Below, piece by piece: positions 1 to 5,638 of a DNA stretch of 7,644 nucleotides (the stretch's first letter is position 1; each line of letters opens with the position of its first letter). Made by a program: the position numbers and the translations under genes. Source of the stretch: Pasteurellaceae bacterium (lineage in GTDB: Bacteria > Pseudomonadota > Gammaproteobacteria > Enterobacterales > Pasteurellaceae); the NCBI GenBank assembly GCA_900756875.1, contig CAAELW010000133.1, positions 1 to 7,644 on the forward strand. The letters are read 5' to 3'. Under the pieces are notes generated by a model, which did no database searches, was not told the origin of the DNA, and worked only from the letters and a program-made list of their open reading frames with translations.

Positions 1-3
1 CAT
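1..3 (-). CDS. Start codon of the next operon gene (partial, identity not visible)
   Basis: Read on the minus strand, bases 3-1 are ATG, preceded by AGGAG that overlaps the stop of the regulator gene upstream. The gap to that stop is 9 bases, so a fourth gene of the same operon begins here and continues outside the window. No coding sequence is visible, so the product cannot be read. From the H. influenzae order (nanE-nanK-siaR-nanA-nagB-nagA) the likely candidates are N-acetylneuraminate lyase (nanA) or a nag gene; that is inference only. Confidence 0.6.
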
Positions 4-12
4 TTTTCTCTC

Positions 13-879
13 CTATTTGATACGTTGTTCTAAAATGACATTTAATGTTTTTTGCTTTATTTTGACCGCACTTTCCTGTGATGCCTGTACCAATAAAGCA
101 TAAATCAAATCTAATACAAATAATTGAGCAATCTTCGTGCCGATAGAGTCGCCTTGTAACTTGCCTTGCTTATTCCCATTTACTAAAACAAGATCGGCAT
201 ATTCAGTGATTGGTGAACGCAAGCTGTGTGTAATCGCAATGGTTTTGGCACCGTTTTCTTTCGCAATTTTCATGGTATGCGTGGTTTCTTGAGAATAACC
301 GGAATGGCTCAAACCAATTGCCACATCATTTTCCGTCAATAACGATGCCTGCATATACATAAAATGATTATTACCCGTCGCATCTACTTGCACACCGATA
401 CGCATCAATTTATTTTTTGCATCTTCCGCGGTAATACCGGATGTACCCACACCAAATAAAAAGACACGATTTGCTTGCTGAATGGCTTTTACTGCCTCTT
501 CCAACTGCTCAAAATCTAATAAATTAATGGTTTCATCCATCACATTATTGATGGCAGATTTCAGCTTATGCGCAATATTCAATGAGTTGTCAGAATCGGT
601 AATATCTGAATCTAATACGGTGTTATCTTTGCCATCTTTAGTCGCAAGCTCGATGGATAATTCCAATTTAAAATCACTGAAGCCTTTAAAGCCGAGAGTA
701 CGGCAAAAACGCACAAAGGTCGCCTCCCCCACTTCTAAATGGGCGGCAATTTCAGCTAAAGGAGCTTGTACTGCAAGATCGGGATTCAATAAAATCGCAT
801 CCGCAATTTTCTTTTCAGTTTTCGTTAAACTGCGATATAACGAGCTGATGGTATTTAAAATATTGCCATTTTTAGCCAT
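13..879 (-). CDS. nanR: RpiR-family transcriptional regulator of sialic acid/amino-sugar catabolism (NanR/SiaR)
   Basis: A cytoplasmic DNA-binding regulator of 288 residues. An N-terminal RpiR helix-turn-helix lies at about residues 20-75, with the recognition region around EVGEATFVRFCRTLGFKGF (49-67). A SIS sugar-phosphate-binding domain follows at about 125-260, with FLFGVGTSGI (140-149) and SHSGYSQET (191-199) as its phosphate-contact loops. The length is normal for the family. The ATG at 879 overlaps the end of nanK by 8 bases and has GGGAG just upstream, so translation is probably coupled. In H. influenzae the orthologue SiaR (HI0143) represses the nan and sia operons, with glucosamine-6-phosphate as effector and together with CRP; this is family knowledge. 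The same role is expected here, on the divergent region at 2512-2738. The symbol siaR is equally used. The family and domains are clear; the exact effector is inferred. Confidence 0.9.
   Translation of the reverse strand: MAKNGNILNTISSLYRSLTKTEKKIADAILLNPDLAVQAPLAEIAAHLEVGEATFVRFCRTLGFKGFSDFKLELSIELATKDGKDNTVLDSDITDSDNSLNIAHKLKSAINNVMDETINLLDFEQLEEAVKAIQQANRVFLFGVGTSGITAEDAKNKLMRIGVQVDATGNNHFMYMQASLLTENDVAIGLSHSGYSQETTHTMKIAKENGAKTIAITHSLRSPITEYADLVLVNGNKQGKLQGDSIGTKIAQLFVLDLIYALLVQASQESAVKIKQKTLNVILEQRIK
65..73 (-). repeat. DNA uptake signal sequence (USS), perfect core
   Basis: ACCGCACTT on the plus strand is the complement of the Haemophilus uptake core AAGTGCGGT. It lies inside the 3' part of nanR, where it encodes Ser-Ala-Val, followed by Lys, in the regulator's reading frame. 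On the USS strand it is followed by an A-rich run, as in the extended motif. Confidence 0.9.
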
Positions 880-1810
880 AAACCACTCCCGTATTTTTTG
901 CTTGTAATAAGCAATCTTTTACCCAATAAGCCGCCCCAATCAAGCCTGCATCTTGTCCAAATTGAGCACTTTCTAATTCGCAGTGATAAACAGTGGGAAG
1001 TTCACTTAATAAAGATTGGACTAACGGTAAATAGCCTTCTGCCAACCCTACGCTACCGCCAACCACGACTTTTTGAATGTCTAATCCAATCTTCAAATCC
1101 GCAATTAAATTCGCAATGGCTTGAGCTGAACGAGTCACAAGTGCGGTTGCTTTTTCATCATTTTGACGGAAACGCGCAAAAACTTCTTTCGGATCACAAG
1201 GATCATCCCATTGAGAAGAAACTGCTTCAATCGCGCGACCTGATGCAATGGCTTCAACGCAACCACGGCGGCCACAGCCACAAACAGGGCCATTAGAATC
1301 GGCTAAAGTATGACCAATATGCCCAGCAATGCCATTTGGCTCAGTAAGTAAACGATGATTTAAAATTAAACCGCCCCCGACGCCTGTGGAAACCGTAATA
1401 AAGGTAAAGTTTTGAACATCATTAGGATTTTGTAATTGATACTCGGCATAGGCTGCAGCTTGCACATCATTAAGTAAGCCGATTGGTTTATCAGTATGCT
1501 GTGCAATACTGTCTTTTAATGGGAATTGAGCTAATCCACCCAAATTTTTAGGGTTAAGTGCAGTCAGAATGCCTTGATTAATAATGCCTGTTGAAGCAAC
1601 AGCGACATAATCAAACTGCCCTTCATATTCTTTTAGCAACTGAGCAAGGGTTTGATACATGGCTTGTGCAGCATCATCTTGTGGCGTGGAAATCTGTTTT
1701 CGCTGTTGAATCTCACCATTTTTCACTATAGCAGAAGCGATTTTCGTGCCACCAATATCTAATGCCAAACAACGCTGTAATGTCTGACCACTATCCACTG
1801 TTAATGACAT
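872..1810 (-). CDS. nanK: N-acetylmannosamine kinase (ROK family)
   Basis: This cytoplasmic kinase phosphorylates ManNAc to ManNAc-6-phosphate with ATP, the second step of sialic acid breakdown after the NanA lyase. The 312-residue product has the ROK phosphate loop LDIGGTK (17-23), the catalytic Asp in LLND (112-115), STGVGGG (141-147), and a zinc site formed by His167 of GHIGH with Cys177, Cys179 and Cys184 of CGCGRRGCVE. All key residues are present. The ATG at 1810 was chosen because AAGGAAG stands just upstream, overlapping the nanE stop. The frame is open further upstream, but only by reading into nanE. Even so the protein carries about 12 residues before the conserved CLALDIGGTK, more than I recall for the H. 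influenzae protein. It lies 11 bases after nanE and overlaps nanR by 8 bases. Confidence 0.94.
   Translation of the reverse strand: MSLTVDSGQTLQRCLALDIGGTKIASAIVKNGEIQQRKQISTPQDDAAQAMYQTLAQLLKEYEGQFDYVAVASTGIINQGILTALNPKNLGGLAQFPLKDSIAQHTDKPIGLLNDVQAAAYAEYQLQNPNDVQNFTFITVSTGVGGGLILNHRLLTEPNGIAGHIGHTLADSNGPVCGCGRRGCVEAIASGRAIEAVSSQWDDPCDPKEVFARFRQNDEKATALVTRSAQAIANLIADLKIGLDIQKVVVGGSVGLAEGYLPLVQSLLSELPTVYHCELESAQFGQDAGLIGAAYWVKDCLLQAKNTGVVYG
1139..1147 (+). repeat. DNA uptake signal sequence (USS), perfect core
   Basis: AAGTGCGGT on the plus strand lies inside nanK. It is read antisense by the gene, giving Thr-Ala-Leu in the stretch KATALV. Confidence 0.9.
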
Positions 1811-1821
1811 ATCTTCTTCCT

Positions 1822-2511
1822 TTATTTTTTCGCTGAATGAATGGCTTCTGTAAACCAACTTACGATATGCTCTAAACGAGTCAATGCAGAACCAACTGTC
1901 ACGCAATAAGCACCAATTTCAATTGCCGTTTTCGCCAACTCAGGGGTGTTATAACGTCCTTCCGCCATGACTCGGCAGCCTGCTGCTTTCAAATCTTTAA
2001 CTAATTGATAATCAGGCTCTTCCGGCACAGTGCCACCGGTGTAGCCAGACATCGTACTGCCCACAATATCAAAACCGAGTTTTTGACAATACAAGCCTTC
2101 TTCTAAATTCGAACAATCCGCCATGGCCAAACAGCCTAATTCGTGGATTTTTTTGACCGCACTTTCAATATCTACTGGTCTAGGGCGATTTGTCCCATCC
2201 ACGGCAATAATGTCTGCACCGGCTTTCGCCAAATCTTCAATATCATGCAAAAATGGGGTAATTCTTACAGGGCTGTCAGGTAAATCACGTTTCACAATAC
2301 CAATAATCGGTACATTCACAGTAGGGCGTGTTGCTTTAAGATTTTCTACTCCCTCAATACGCAAGCCCGCTGCACCCCCAACAACAGAAGCCTGTGCCAT
2401 GGCTGCCACGATTTCTGGTTTATCCATCGGGCCGTCATCGACAGGTTGACAAGAAGCAATAAGACCAAATTTGATTTTATCTAAGACTTCATTATGTGAT
2501 AATTTCGACAT
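1822..2511 (-). CDS. nanE: N-acetylmannosamine-6-phosphate 2-epimerase
   Basis: This cytoplasmic TIM-barrel enzyme converts ManNAc-6-phosphate to GlcNAc-6-phosphate, joining sialic acid breakdown to the GlcNAc route. The 229-residue protein is full length. It shows the NanE signatures [11 protein letters not shown] (20-30), GIVKRD with Lys74, [10 protein letters not shown] (103-112), [10 protein letters not shown] (130-139), STMSGYTGG (152-160) and MAEGRYNTP with Glu184. From what is known of bacterial NanE, the Lys and Glu in these two motifs are the catalytic pair. The ATG at 2511 is preceded by GGAG six bases away; a GTG 27 bases upstream is possible but lacks family support. This is the first gene of the minus-strand operon, and its promoter should lie in 2512-2640. 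Confidence 0.95.
   Translation of the reverse strand: MSKLSHNEVLDKIKFGLIASCQPVDDGPMDKPEIVAAMAQASVVGGAAGLRIEGVENLKATRPTVNVPIIGIVKRDLPDSPVRITPFLHDIEDLAKAGADIIAVDGTNRPRPVDIESAVKKIHELGCLAMADCSNLEEGLYCQKLGFDIVGSTMSGYTGGTVPEEPDYQLVKDLKAAGCRVMAEGRYNTPELAKTAIEIGAYCVTVGSALTRLEHIVSWFTEAIHSAKK
2156..2164 (-). repeat. DNA uptake signal sequence (USS), perfect core
   Basis: ACCGCACTT on the plus strand, inside nanE. In the gene's frame it encodes Ser-Ala-Val within IESAVKK, and it is followed by an A-rich run on the USS strand, as expected for the extended motif. Confidence 0.9.
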
Positions 2512-2564
2512 ATAAACTCCTACATTAGACAGTAACACTTGGTTTCCTTTTTGGCTTTCTGACC

Positions 2565-2593
2565 ATTATAGTAAAACGCAGCAAATCTTGCAC
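2565..2593 (-). promoter_or_regulatory. Candidate promoter of the nanE-nanK-nanR operon
   Basis: On the minus strand a perfect TATAAT (-10) lies at 2570-2565. At 17 bases spacing the -35 position (2593-2588) reads GTGCAA, a poor match to TTGACA. A strong -10 with a weak -35 fits a promoter that needs an activator, and the CRP-like site centred near 2638 would sit about 80 bases upstream of the predicted start near 2558. The prediction rests on sequence only. Confidence 0.5.
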
Positions 2594-2609
2594 CATAAAA
2601 AAAATATTT

Positions 2610-2626
2610 TTGAAGTATAATTTCAA
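2610..2626. promoter_or_regulatory. Candidate operator 1 (imperfect palindrome)
   Basis: TTGAAGTATAATTTCAA is nearly palindromic, and 7-base perfect arms TTTTGAA/TTCAAAA can also be drawn at 2608-2614 and 2622-2628. It agrees at 12 of 17 positions with the second palindrome at 2701-2717. It lies between the CRP-like site and the nanE promoter boxes. NanR is the obvious candidate ligand; this is inference from position and symmetry. Confidence 0.4.
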
Positions 2627-2628
2627 AA

Positions 2629-2648
2629 TTTGTGATCGGCTTCTCAAT
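2629..2648. promoter_or_regulatory. Candidate CRP binding site shared by both directions
   Basis: TGTGA (2631-2635), six bases, then TCTCA (2642-2646) matches the CRP consensus TGTGA-N6-TCACA at 9 of 10 core positions, with A/T-rich flanks. Its centre is about 69 bases before the predicted nagE start and about 80 before the predicted nanE start, both workable for class I activation. In H. influenzae CRP is known to act at the nan/sia intergenic region. Confidence 0.6.
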
Positions 2649-2670
2649 TTTGAGATAAAGTTACCACATT

Positions 2671-2700
2671 TATACAAAATATTTTTTTTTACTTTAGAAT
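2671..2700 (+). promoter_or_regulatory. Candidate promoter of the nagE-type permease gene
   Basis: TATACA (2671-2676, 4 of 6 to TTGACA) and TAGAAT (2695-2700, 5 of 6 to TATAAT) are 18 bases apart. Transcription would start near 2707, inside the palindrome at 2701-2717. Other weak -10 choices exist, for example TATAAA at 2721-2726, but that one lies too close to the start codon. Confidence 0.4.
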
Positions 2701-2717
2701 ATGAAGTAATACTTCAT
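2701..2717. promoter_or_regulatory. Candidate operator 2 (perfect 17-base palindrome)
   Basis: ATGAAGTA-A-TACTTCAT is a perfect palindrome with 8-base arms around one central base. It sits over the predicted transcription start and 11 bases before the AGGAG of the permease gene, a typical place for a repressor. Similarity to operator 1 suggests the same protein binds both, probably NanR, though a GlcNAc regulator encoded elsewhere cannot be excluded. Confidence 0.5.
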
Positions 2718-2738
2718 TACTATAAATAGGAGAAAAAA

Positions 2739-4205
2739 ATGAATGTGTTAGGTTATGCGCAAAAAATTGGGCAAGCCTTAATGGTACCTGTTGCTGTCTT
2801 ACCAGCAGCGGCTGTACTGATGGGTATTGGTTATTGGCTTGACCCAGATGGCTGGGGAGCGAACAGTCAACTTGCTGCATTTTTAATTAAATCAGGCGGT
2901 GCTATCATTGATAACATGGGCCTGCTTTTTGCCGTTGGCGTTGCTTTCGGTTTATCTAAGGACAAACATGGTTCCGCTGCACTTTCAGGTTTAGTGGGTT
3001 ACTATGTGGTAACCACTCTACTTTCACCTGGCAGTGTTGCTCAGCTACAACATATCGATGTAAGTGAAGTGCCAGCCGCCTTCGGGAAAATCAATAACCA
3101 ATTTATTGGGATTTTGATCGGGGTGATTTCGGCTGAGCTTTATAACCGCTTCTATCAAGTAGAATTGCCAAAAGCGCTTTCCTTCTTTAGCGGAAAACGT
3201 CTTGTGCCAATCGTCGTTTCTTTTGTCATGATGTTTATCAGCTTCGTATTGCTCTATATCTGGCCATATATTTTCGGCGGTTTAGTGTCATTCGGTGAAA
3301 GCATTAAAGACTTAGGCGCGGTTGGTGCTGGTCTTTACGGTTTCTTCAACCGTTTACTCATTCCTGTTGGCTTACACCACGCATTGAACTCAGTATTCTG
3401 GTTTGACGTCGCAGGCATCAATGATATTCCAAACTTCTTAGGGGGTGCGAAATCACTTGCTGAAGGTACTGCAACGGTTGGTGTAACCGGTATGTATCAA
3501 GCCGGTTTCTTCCCTGTCATGATGTTCGGTTTACCGGGTGCAGCATTAGCGATTTATCTCAGCGCTAAACCAAGCCAAAGAACTAAAGTGGCATCAATCA
3601 TGCTTGCGGGCGCGTTTGCCTCATTCTTCACTGGTATCACCGAACCATTAGAATTCTCTTTCATGTTTGTTGCGCCAGTGCTTTACTTCATCCACGCAGT
3701 ATTAACCGGTATTTCTGTCTTTATCGCTGCAACAATGCATTGGATCGCAGGCTTCGGTTTCAGTGCGGGTCTCGTGGATATGGTACTTTCATCACGCAAC
3801 CCATTAGCCGTTGAATGGTATATGCTAATTGTACAAGGCTTAGTATTCTTCGTGATTTACTATGCCGTATTCCGTTTTGCAATTAAAGCGTTCAACTTAA
3901 AAACATTAGGTCGTACAGAAGAAGCAGAAGAAACTACTGCAGCACAACCAGCAGCGAGCCAATCTCGCGAAGAAAGAGCGGTCAAATTTATTGATGCTTT
4001 AGGTGGTGCTGATAACTTCAAAAATATTGATGCTTGTATCACTCGCTTACGTTTAAGCTTAGTGGATCAACACAAAATTAATGAAGAACAGCTTAAGTCT
4101 CTTGGTGCAAAAGGTATCGTGAAAATTGGTAACGATGGTTTACAAGTGGTTCTCGGCCCTGAAGCTGAACTTGTGGCAGAAGCCATGAAACAAAAAGTGA
4201 AATAA
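2739..4205 (+). CDS. nagE: PTS permease, N-acetylglucosamine-type EIICB (NagE-like, no IIA domain)
   Basis: This inner-membrane sugar transporter phosphorylates its substrate during import, giving GlcNAc-6-phosphate if the substrate is GlcNAc. The 488 residues run IIC (about 1-385, many hydrophobic spans) then a linker rich in Glu, Ala and Gln (about 392-410), then IIB. IIC shows LLIPVGLHHALN with His213-His214 and GITEPLEF (299-306). IIB has the phosphorylated Cys433 in DACITRLRL. The sequence ends after IIB, whereas E. coli NagE (about 648 residues) has a fused IIA, so a separate EIIA-Glc (Crr) must supply phosphate. The IIC wording closely resembles Vibrio NagE as I recall it and is further from PtsG. 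ManNAc or another amino sugar is not excluded. AGGAG lies 6 bases before the ATG. It is divergent from nanE and probably controlled with it. Confidence 0.88.
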   Translation: MNVLGYAQKIGQALMVPVAVLPAAAVLMGIGYWLDPDGWGANSQLAAFLIKSGGAIIDNMGLLFAVGVAFGLSKDKHGSAALSGLVGYYVVTTLLSPGSVAQLQHIDVSEVPAAFGKINNQFIGILIGVISAELYNRFYQVELPKALSFFSGKRLVPIVVSFVMMFISFVLLYIWPYIFGGLVSFGESIKDLGAVGAGLYGFFNRLLIPVGLHHALNSVFWFDVAGINDIPNFLGGAKSLAEGTATVGVTGMYQAGFFPVMMFGLPGAALAIYLSAKPSQRTKVASIMLAGAFASFFTGITEPLEFSFMFVAPVLYFIHAVLTGISVFIAATMHWIAGFGFSAGLVDMVLSSRNPLAVEWYMLIVQGLVFFVIYYAVFRFAIKAFNLKTLGRTEEAEETTAAQPAASQSREERAVKFIDALGGADNFKNIDACITRLRLSLVDQHKINEEQLKSLGAKGIVKIGNDGLQVVLGPEAELVAEAMKQKVK

Positions 4206-4218
4206 CACACAAAATGAA

Positions 4219-4250
4219 ATGCCGACTCAGAAATGGGTCGGTATTTTTTT
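4219..4250 (+). terminator. Rho-independent terminator of the permease gene
   Basis: ATGCCGACTC (4219-4228) pairs with GGGTCGGTAT (4235-4244) as a 10-pair stem with two G-T pairs and a 6-base loop. A run of T to 4250 follows. It begins 14 bases after the stop codon. Confidence 0.88.
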
Positions 4251-4272
4251 GGCAAAAATAAAGTAAAAAATG

Positions 4273-4281
4273 ACCGCACTT
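4273..4281 (-). repeat. DNA uptake signal sequence (USS), perfect core, intergenic
   Basis: ACCGCACTT on the plus strand, just past the permease terminator. The USS strand continues into an A/T-rich stretch, matching the extended motif. Confidence 0.9.
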
Positions 4282-4347
4282 TAGCTGGGAATTTCTCGTT
4301 CAAAGTGAGTTAAATGAAAGTTTGAAAATTGAAGATTGTTTTGAAGG

Positions 4348-4544
4348 GTGGTGGAACTAAGCAGAATTGGTCTTAACAGCAAGTGGCTTACTGCATCGCA
4401 TCCCTGCGGGATTTCTACCTAGCCCACCATAGATTTAAAGCATCTCTGGGGTTCCAGTCTGCGATATAAAATTAAAAGATCAAGTATCTTTTAAAAGCCA
4501 CTTATTATATTCAGGAGACCAATCCTGACTTCCAAACAAACCAC
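4348..4544. other. Nested inverted-repeat element, possible structured RNA or interspersed repeat
   Basis: Complementary arms nest in order: GTGGT 4348-4352 with ACCAC 4540-4544; GGAA 4353-4356 with TTCC 4530-4533; 4362-4373 with 4516-4527 (11 of 12 pairs); AAGTGGCTT 4381-4389 with AAGCCACTT 4495-4503; ATCGCA 4395-4400 with TGCGAT 4460-4465. Inside are local hairpins ATCCC-TGC-GGGAT (4400-4412), CTGG-GGTT-CCAG (4446-4457) and a 9-pair stem 4472-4480/4486-4494. Together they draw a branched fold. I cannot match it to tmRNA, 6S or RNase P RNA, and no promoter or direction of transcription is evident. It may equally be an interspersed repeat or two inverted relics of one sequence. Confidence 0.4.
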
Positions 4545-4602
4545 GTTGGAAGGCAGTGTTATGATAGAAGTCTTCCGCTATTTTGTCAATTAAGATATTA
4601 CA
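4480..4602 (-). pseudogene. Possible 3' remnant of an unrecognised gene
   Basis: Between a TAG at 4605-4603 and a TGA at 4482-4480 lies a 40-codon open frame ending in wording that looks like a real protein tail, including FYHNTAFQRGLFG and SQDWSPEYNKWLLKDT. It is rich in aromatic residues and of mixed charge, unlike random AT-rich translation. There is no start codon in the open part and no ribosome site. The frame before the TAG (from ATG at 4632) is short and lysine-rich. I do not recognise the family. It overlaps the right-hand arms of the nested inverted-repeat element, so one of the two readings may be accidental. Confidence 0.35.
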
Positions 4603-4680
4603 CTAAAAGAAGTATTTTTTCGCTTTTCGCATAAAAATTAACAAAGACATTTCAACTATCACATCAATGTAACAAAAATA

Positions 4681-4711
4681 AAATAACCGCCTGATTAAAG
4701 GCGGTTATTTT
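4681..4711 (-). terminator. Rho-independent terminator after crp (possibly bidirectional)
   Basis: AAATAACCGCC (4681-4691) and GGCGGTTATTT (4700-4710) form an 11-pair stem with an 8-base loop, starting 3 bases past the crp stop. On the minus strand it is followed by TATTTTTGTT. On the plus strand it runs into TTTTT, so it could stop transcription from either side. Confidence 0.88.
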
Positions 4712-4713
4712 TG

Positions 4714-5382
4714 CTATCGAGTGCCGTAAACCACAATGGTTTTACCATGTGCATGAATGAGATTTTGATCTTCCAGCATCTTAATTATTCGCCCTACGGT
4801 TTCACGTGAACAGCCCACCATTTGACCGATTTCCTGACGCGTAATTTTAATCTGCATACCATCAGGATGAGTCATGGCTTCAGGCTGTTTTGCTAAATGC
4901 ATAAGCGCCTGAGCAATACGCCCTGCCACATCCAAAAAGGCCAAGTTAGTCACTTGTCGAGAGGTATTCTGCAAGCGTTTTGATAACTGAGAAGTAAGGA
5001 ACATTAAAATCTCAGGATTAATTTGGATAAGCTGACGATATTTTTTATAGGAAATTTCTGCAATTTCGCAAGGGGTTTTCGTTTTTACCCAAGCAGAACG
5101 TTTCGAGCCCTCATCAAATAAACCCGCTTCACCAAAAAATTGTCCGGCACCTAAATAAGATAAAATCATCTCTTTGCCTTCATCATCTTTCGATGAAACC
5201 ATCACCGTTCCTTTAATTAAGAAATATAAAATATTGGCATCTTCCCCCGCATGAATTAAGGTGGATTTTGCCGGATATTTATGTAAATGGCAGTGCGTTA
5301 GGAACCAATCCAGAGCAGGATCACGTTGCTGATCATCATCTTGCGGCTTTTGTTCTTCTAATAATTCTACATTTTCTGACAT
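4714..5382 (-). CDS. crp: cAMP receptor protein (catabolite regulator)
   Basis: This is the cytoplasmic cAMP-dependent global regulator of carbon use, and in Haemophilus also of competence. The 222 residues hold a cyclic-nucleotide domain with [19 protein letters not shown] (80-98, including Glu85, Arg95 and Ser96), then Thr140-Ser141, and a C-terminal helix-turn-helix [20 protein letters not shown] (181-200). Arg193, Glu194 and Arg198 correspond to the DNA-contact residues Arg180, Glu181 and Arg185 of E. coli CRP, and AMTHPDGMQ (169-177) matches activating region 1. Numbering is offset by 13 because the acidic N-terminus is longer than in E. coli, as in H. influenzae CRP. The ATG at 5382 has GGAG upstream, and yheU ends 16 bases before. 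It is the last gene of the minus-strand block. Confidence 0.97.
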   Translation of the reverse strand: MSENVELLEEQKPQDDDQQRDPALDWFLTHCHLHKYPAKSTLIHAGEDANILYFLIKGTVMVSSKDDEGKEMILSYLGAGQFFGEAGLFDEGSKRSAWVKTKTPCEIAEISYKKYRQLIQINPEILMFLTSQLSKRLQNTSRQVTNLAFLDVAGRIAQALMHLAKQPEAMTHPDGMQIKITRQEIGQMVGCSRETVGRIIKMLEDQNLIHAHGKTIVVYGTR

Positions 5383-5398
5383 ATAAGCTCCTATTGAT

Positions 5399-5617
5399 TT
5401 ATTTTAGAAATTCCATTTTATCTTTTATATCAATGGATTCATGTAATTCTGACCAAACAATCACTGCACTTCCATTGTGAATCTTGTTTAGTAGGTGTTG
5501 TTTTTTTTGTTCTAAAGAAAATTCGTGTGAACCATAATCGGTACCTTCTCTAAGTACCACACTTTCCACAATATTTTCTAAGGTTTCTGTTGGCAATTCT
5601 TGCCACGGAATAATCAT
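5399..5617 (-). CDS. yheU: YheU/UPF0270 family small protein
   Basis: A 72-residue cytoplasmic protein of unknown function matching the UPF0270 (E. coli YheU) family over its full length. Visible signatures are [19 protein letters not shown] (1-19), VLREGTDYG (21-29) and [14 protein letters not shown] (51-64). The ATG at 5617 was chosen because family members begin at this M-x-IPWQ motif. A TTG 21 bases upstream (5638) would add seven residues with no family support. No strong ribosome site precedes the ATG, and slmA ends 21 bases before it, so translation may be coupled. In H. influenzae the corresponding gene is HI0956, between slmA and crp, as I recall. No function should be assigned. Confidence 0.9.
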   Translation of the reverse strand: MIIPWQELPTETLENIVESVVLREGTDYGSHEFSLEQKKQHLLNKIHNGSAVIVWSELHESIDIKDKMEFLK

Positions 5618-5638
5618 ATATTTATCAACTAAAGTCAA

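Larger units (their letters stand above)
4282..4680. other. 399-base intergenic stretch with no intact gene
   Basis: The stretch lies between two convergent transcription units. No intact gene, tRNA, rRNA or CRISPR repeat is recognisable. It contains a segment with nested complementary arms (4348-4544) and a short open frame with protein-like wording (4480-4602, minus strand), described separately. It marks the junction between the nan/nagE cluster and the crp block, which as I recall are far apart in H. influenzae, so it may carry debris of a rearrangement or insertion. Confidence 0.6.

Noticed and set aside
482..907. Long plus-strand open frame opposite nanR
   Set aside because: It lies antisense to a well-supported gene, has no ribosome site or family-like motifs, and is best explained as a shadow of the nanR codons. 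The same applies to the antisense frames at 898-1296, 2123-2449, 3860-4042, 4067-4303, 5268-5480, 5766-6086 and 6708-6890.
1811..1906. Extension of nanK upstream of the ATG at 1810
   Set aside because: The frame is open but overlaps the nanE coding end, the added residues do not resemble the family, and a good ribosome site precedes 1810.
2643..2654. Palindrome CTCAATTTTGAG next to the CRP-like site
   Set aside because: Short 5-base arms overlapping the CRP half-site in AT-rich DNA; no relation to the two larger palindromes, so probably chance.
4395..4465. tRNA, tmRNA, 6S RNA or RNase P RNA in the intergenic gap
   Set aside because: I see no T-loop GTTCGA-like motif, no CCA-ending acceptor pairing, no tag-peptide frame and no family core sequences.
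4561..4593. Short plus-strand ORF starting ATGATAGAAGTC
   Set aside because: Only 10 codons, no ribosome site, and within the relic-like region.
5618..5638. Upstream TTG start for yheU
   Set aside because: It adds seven residues not seen in the family and lacks a ribosome site; the ATG at 5617 matches the family N-terminus.
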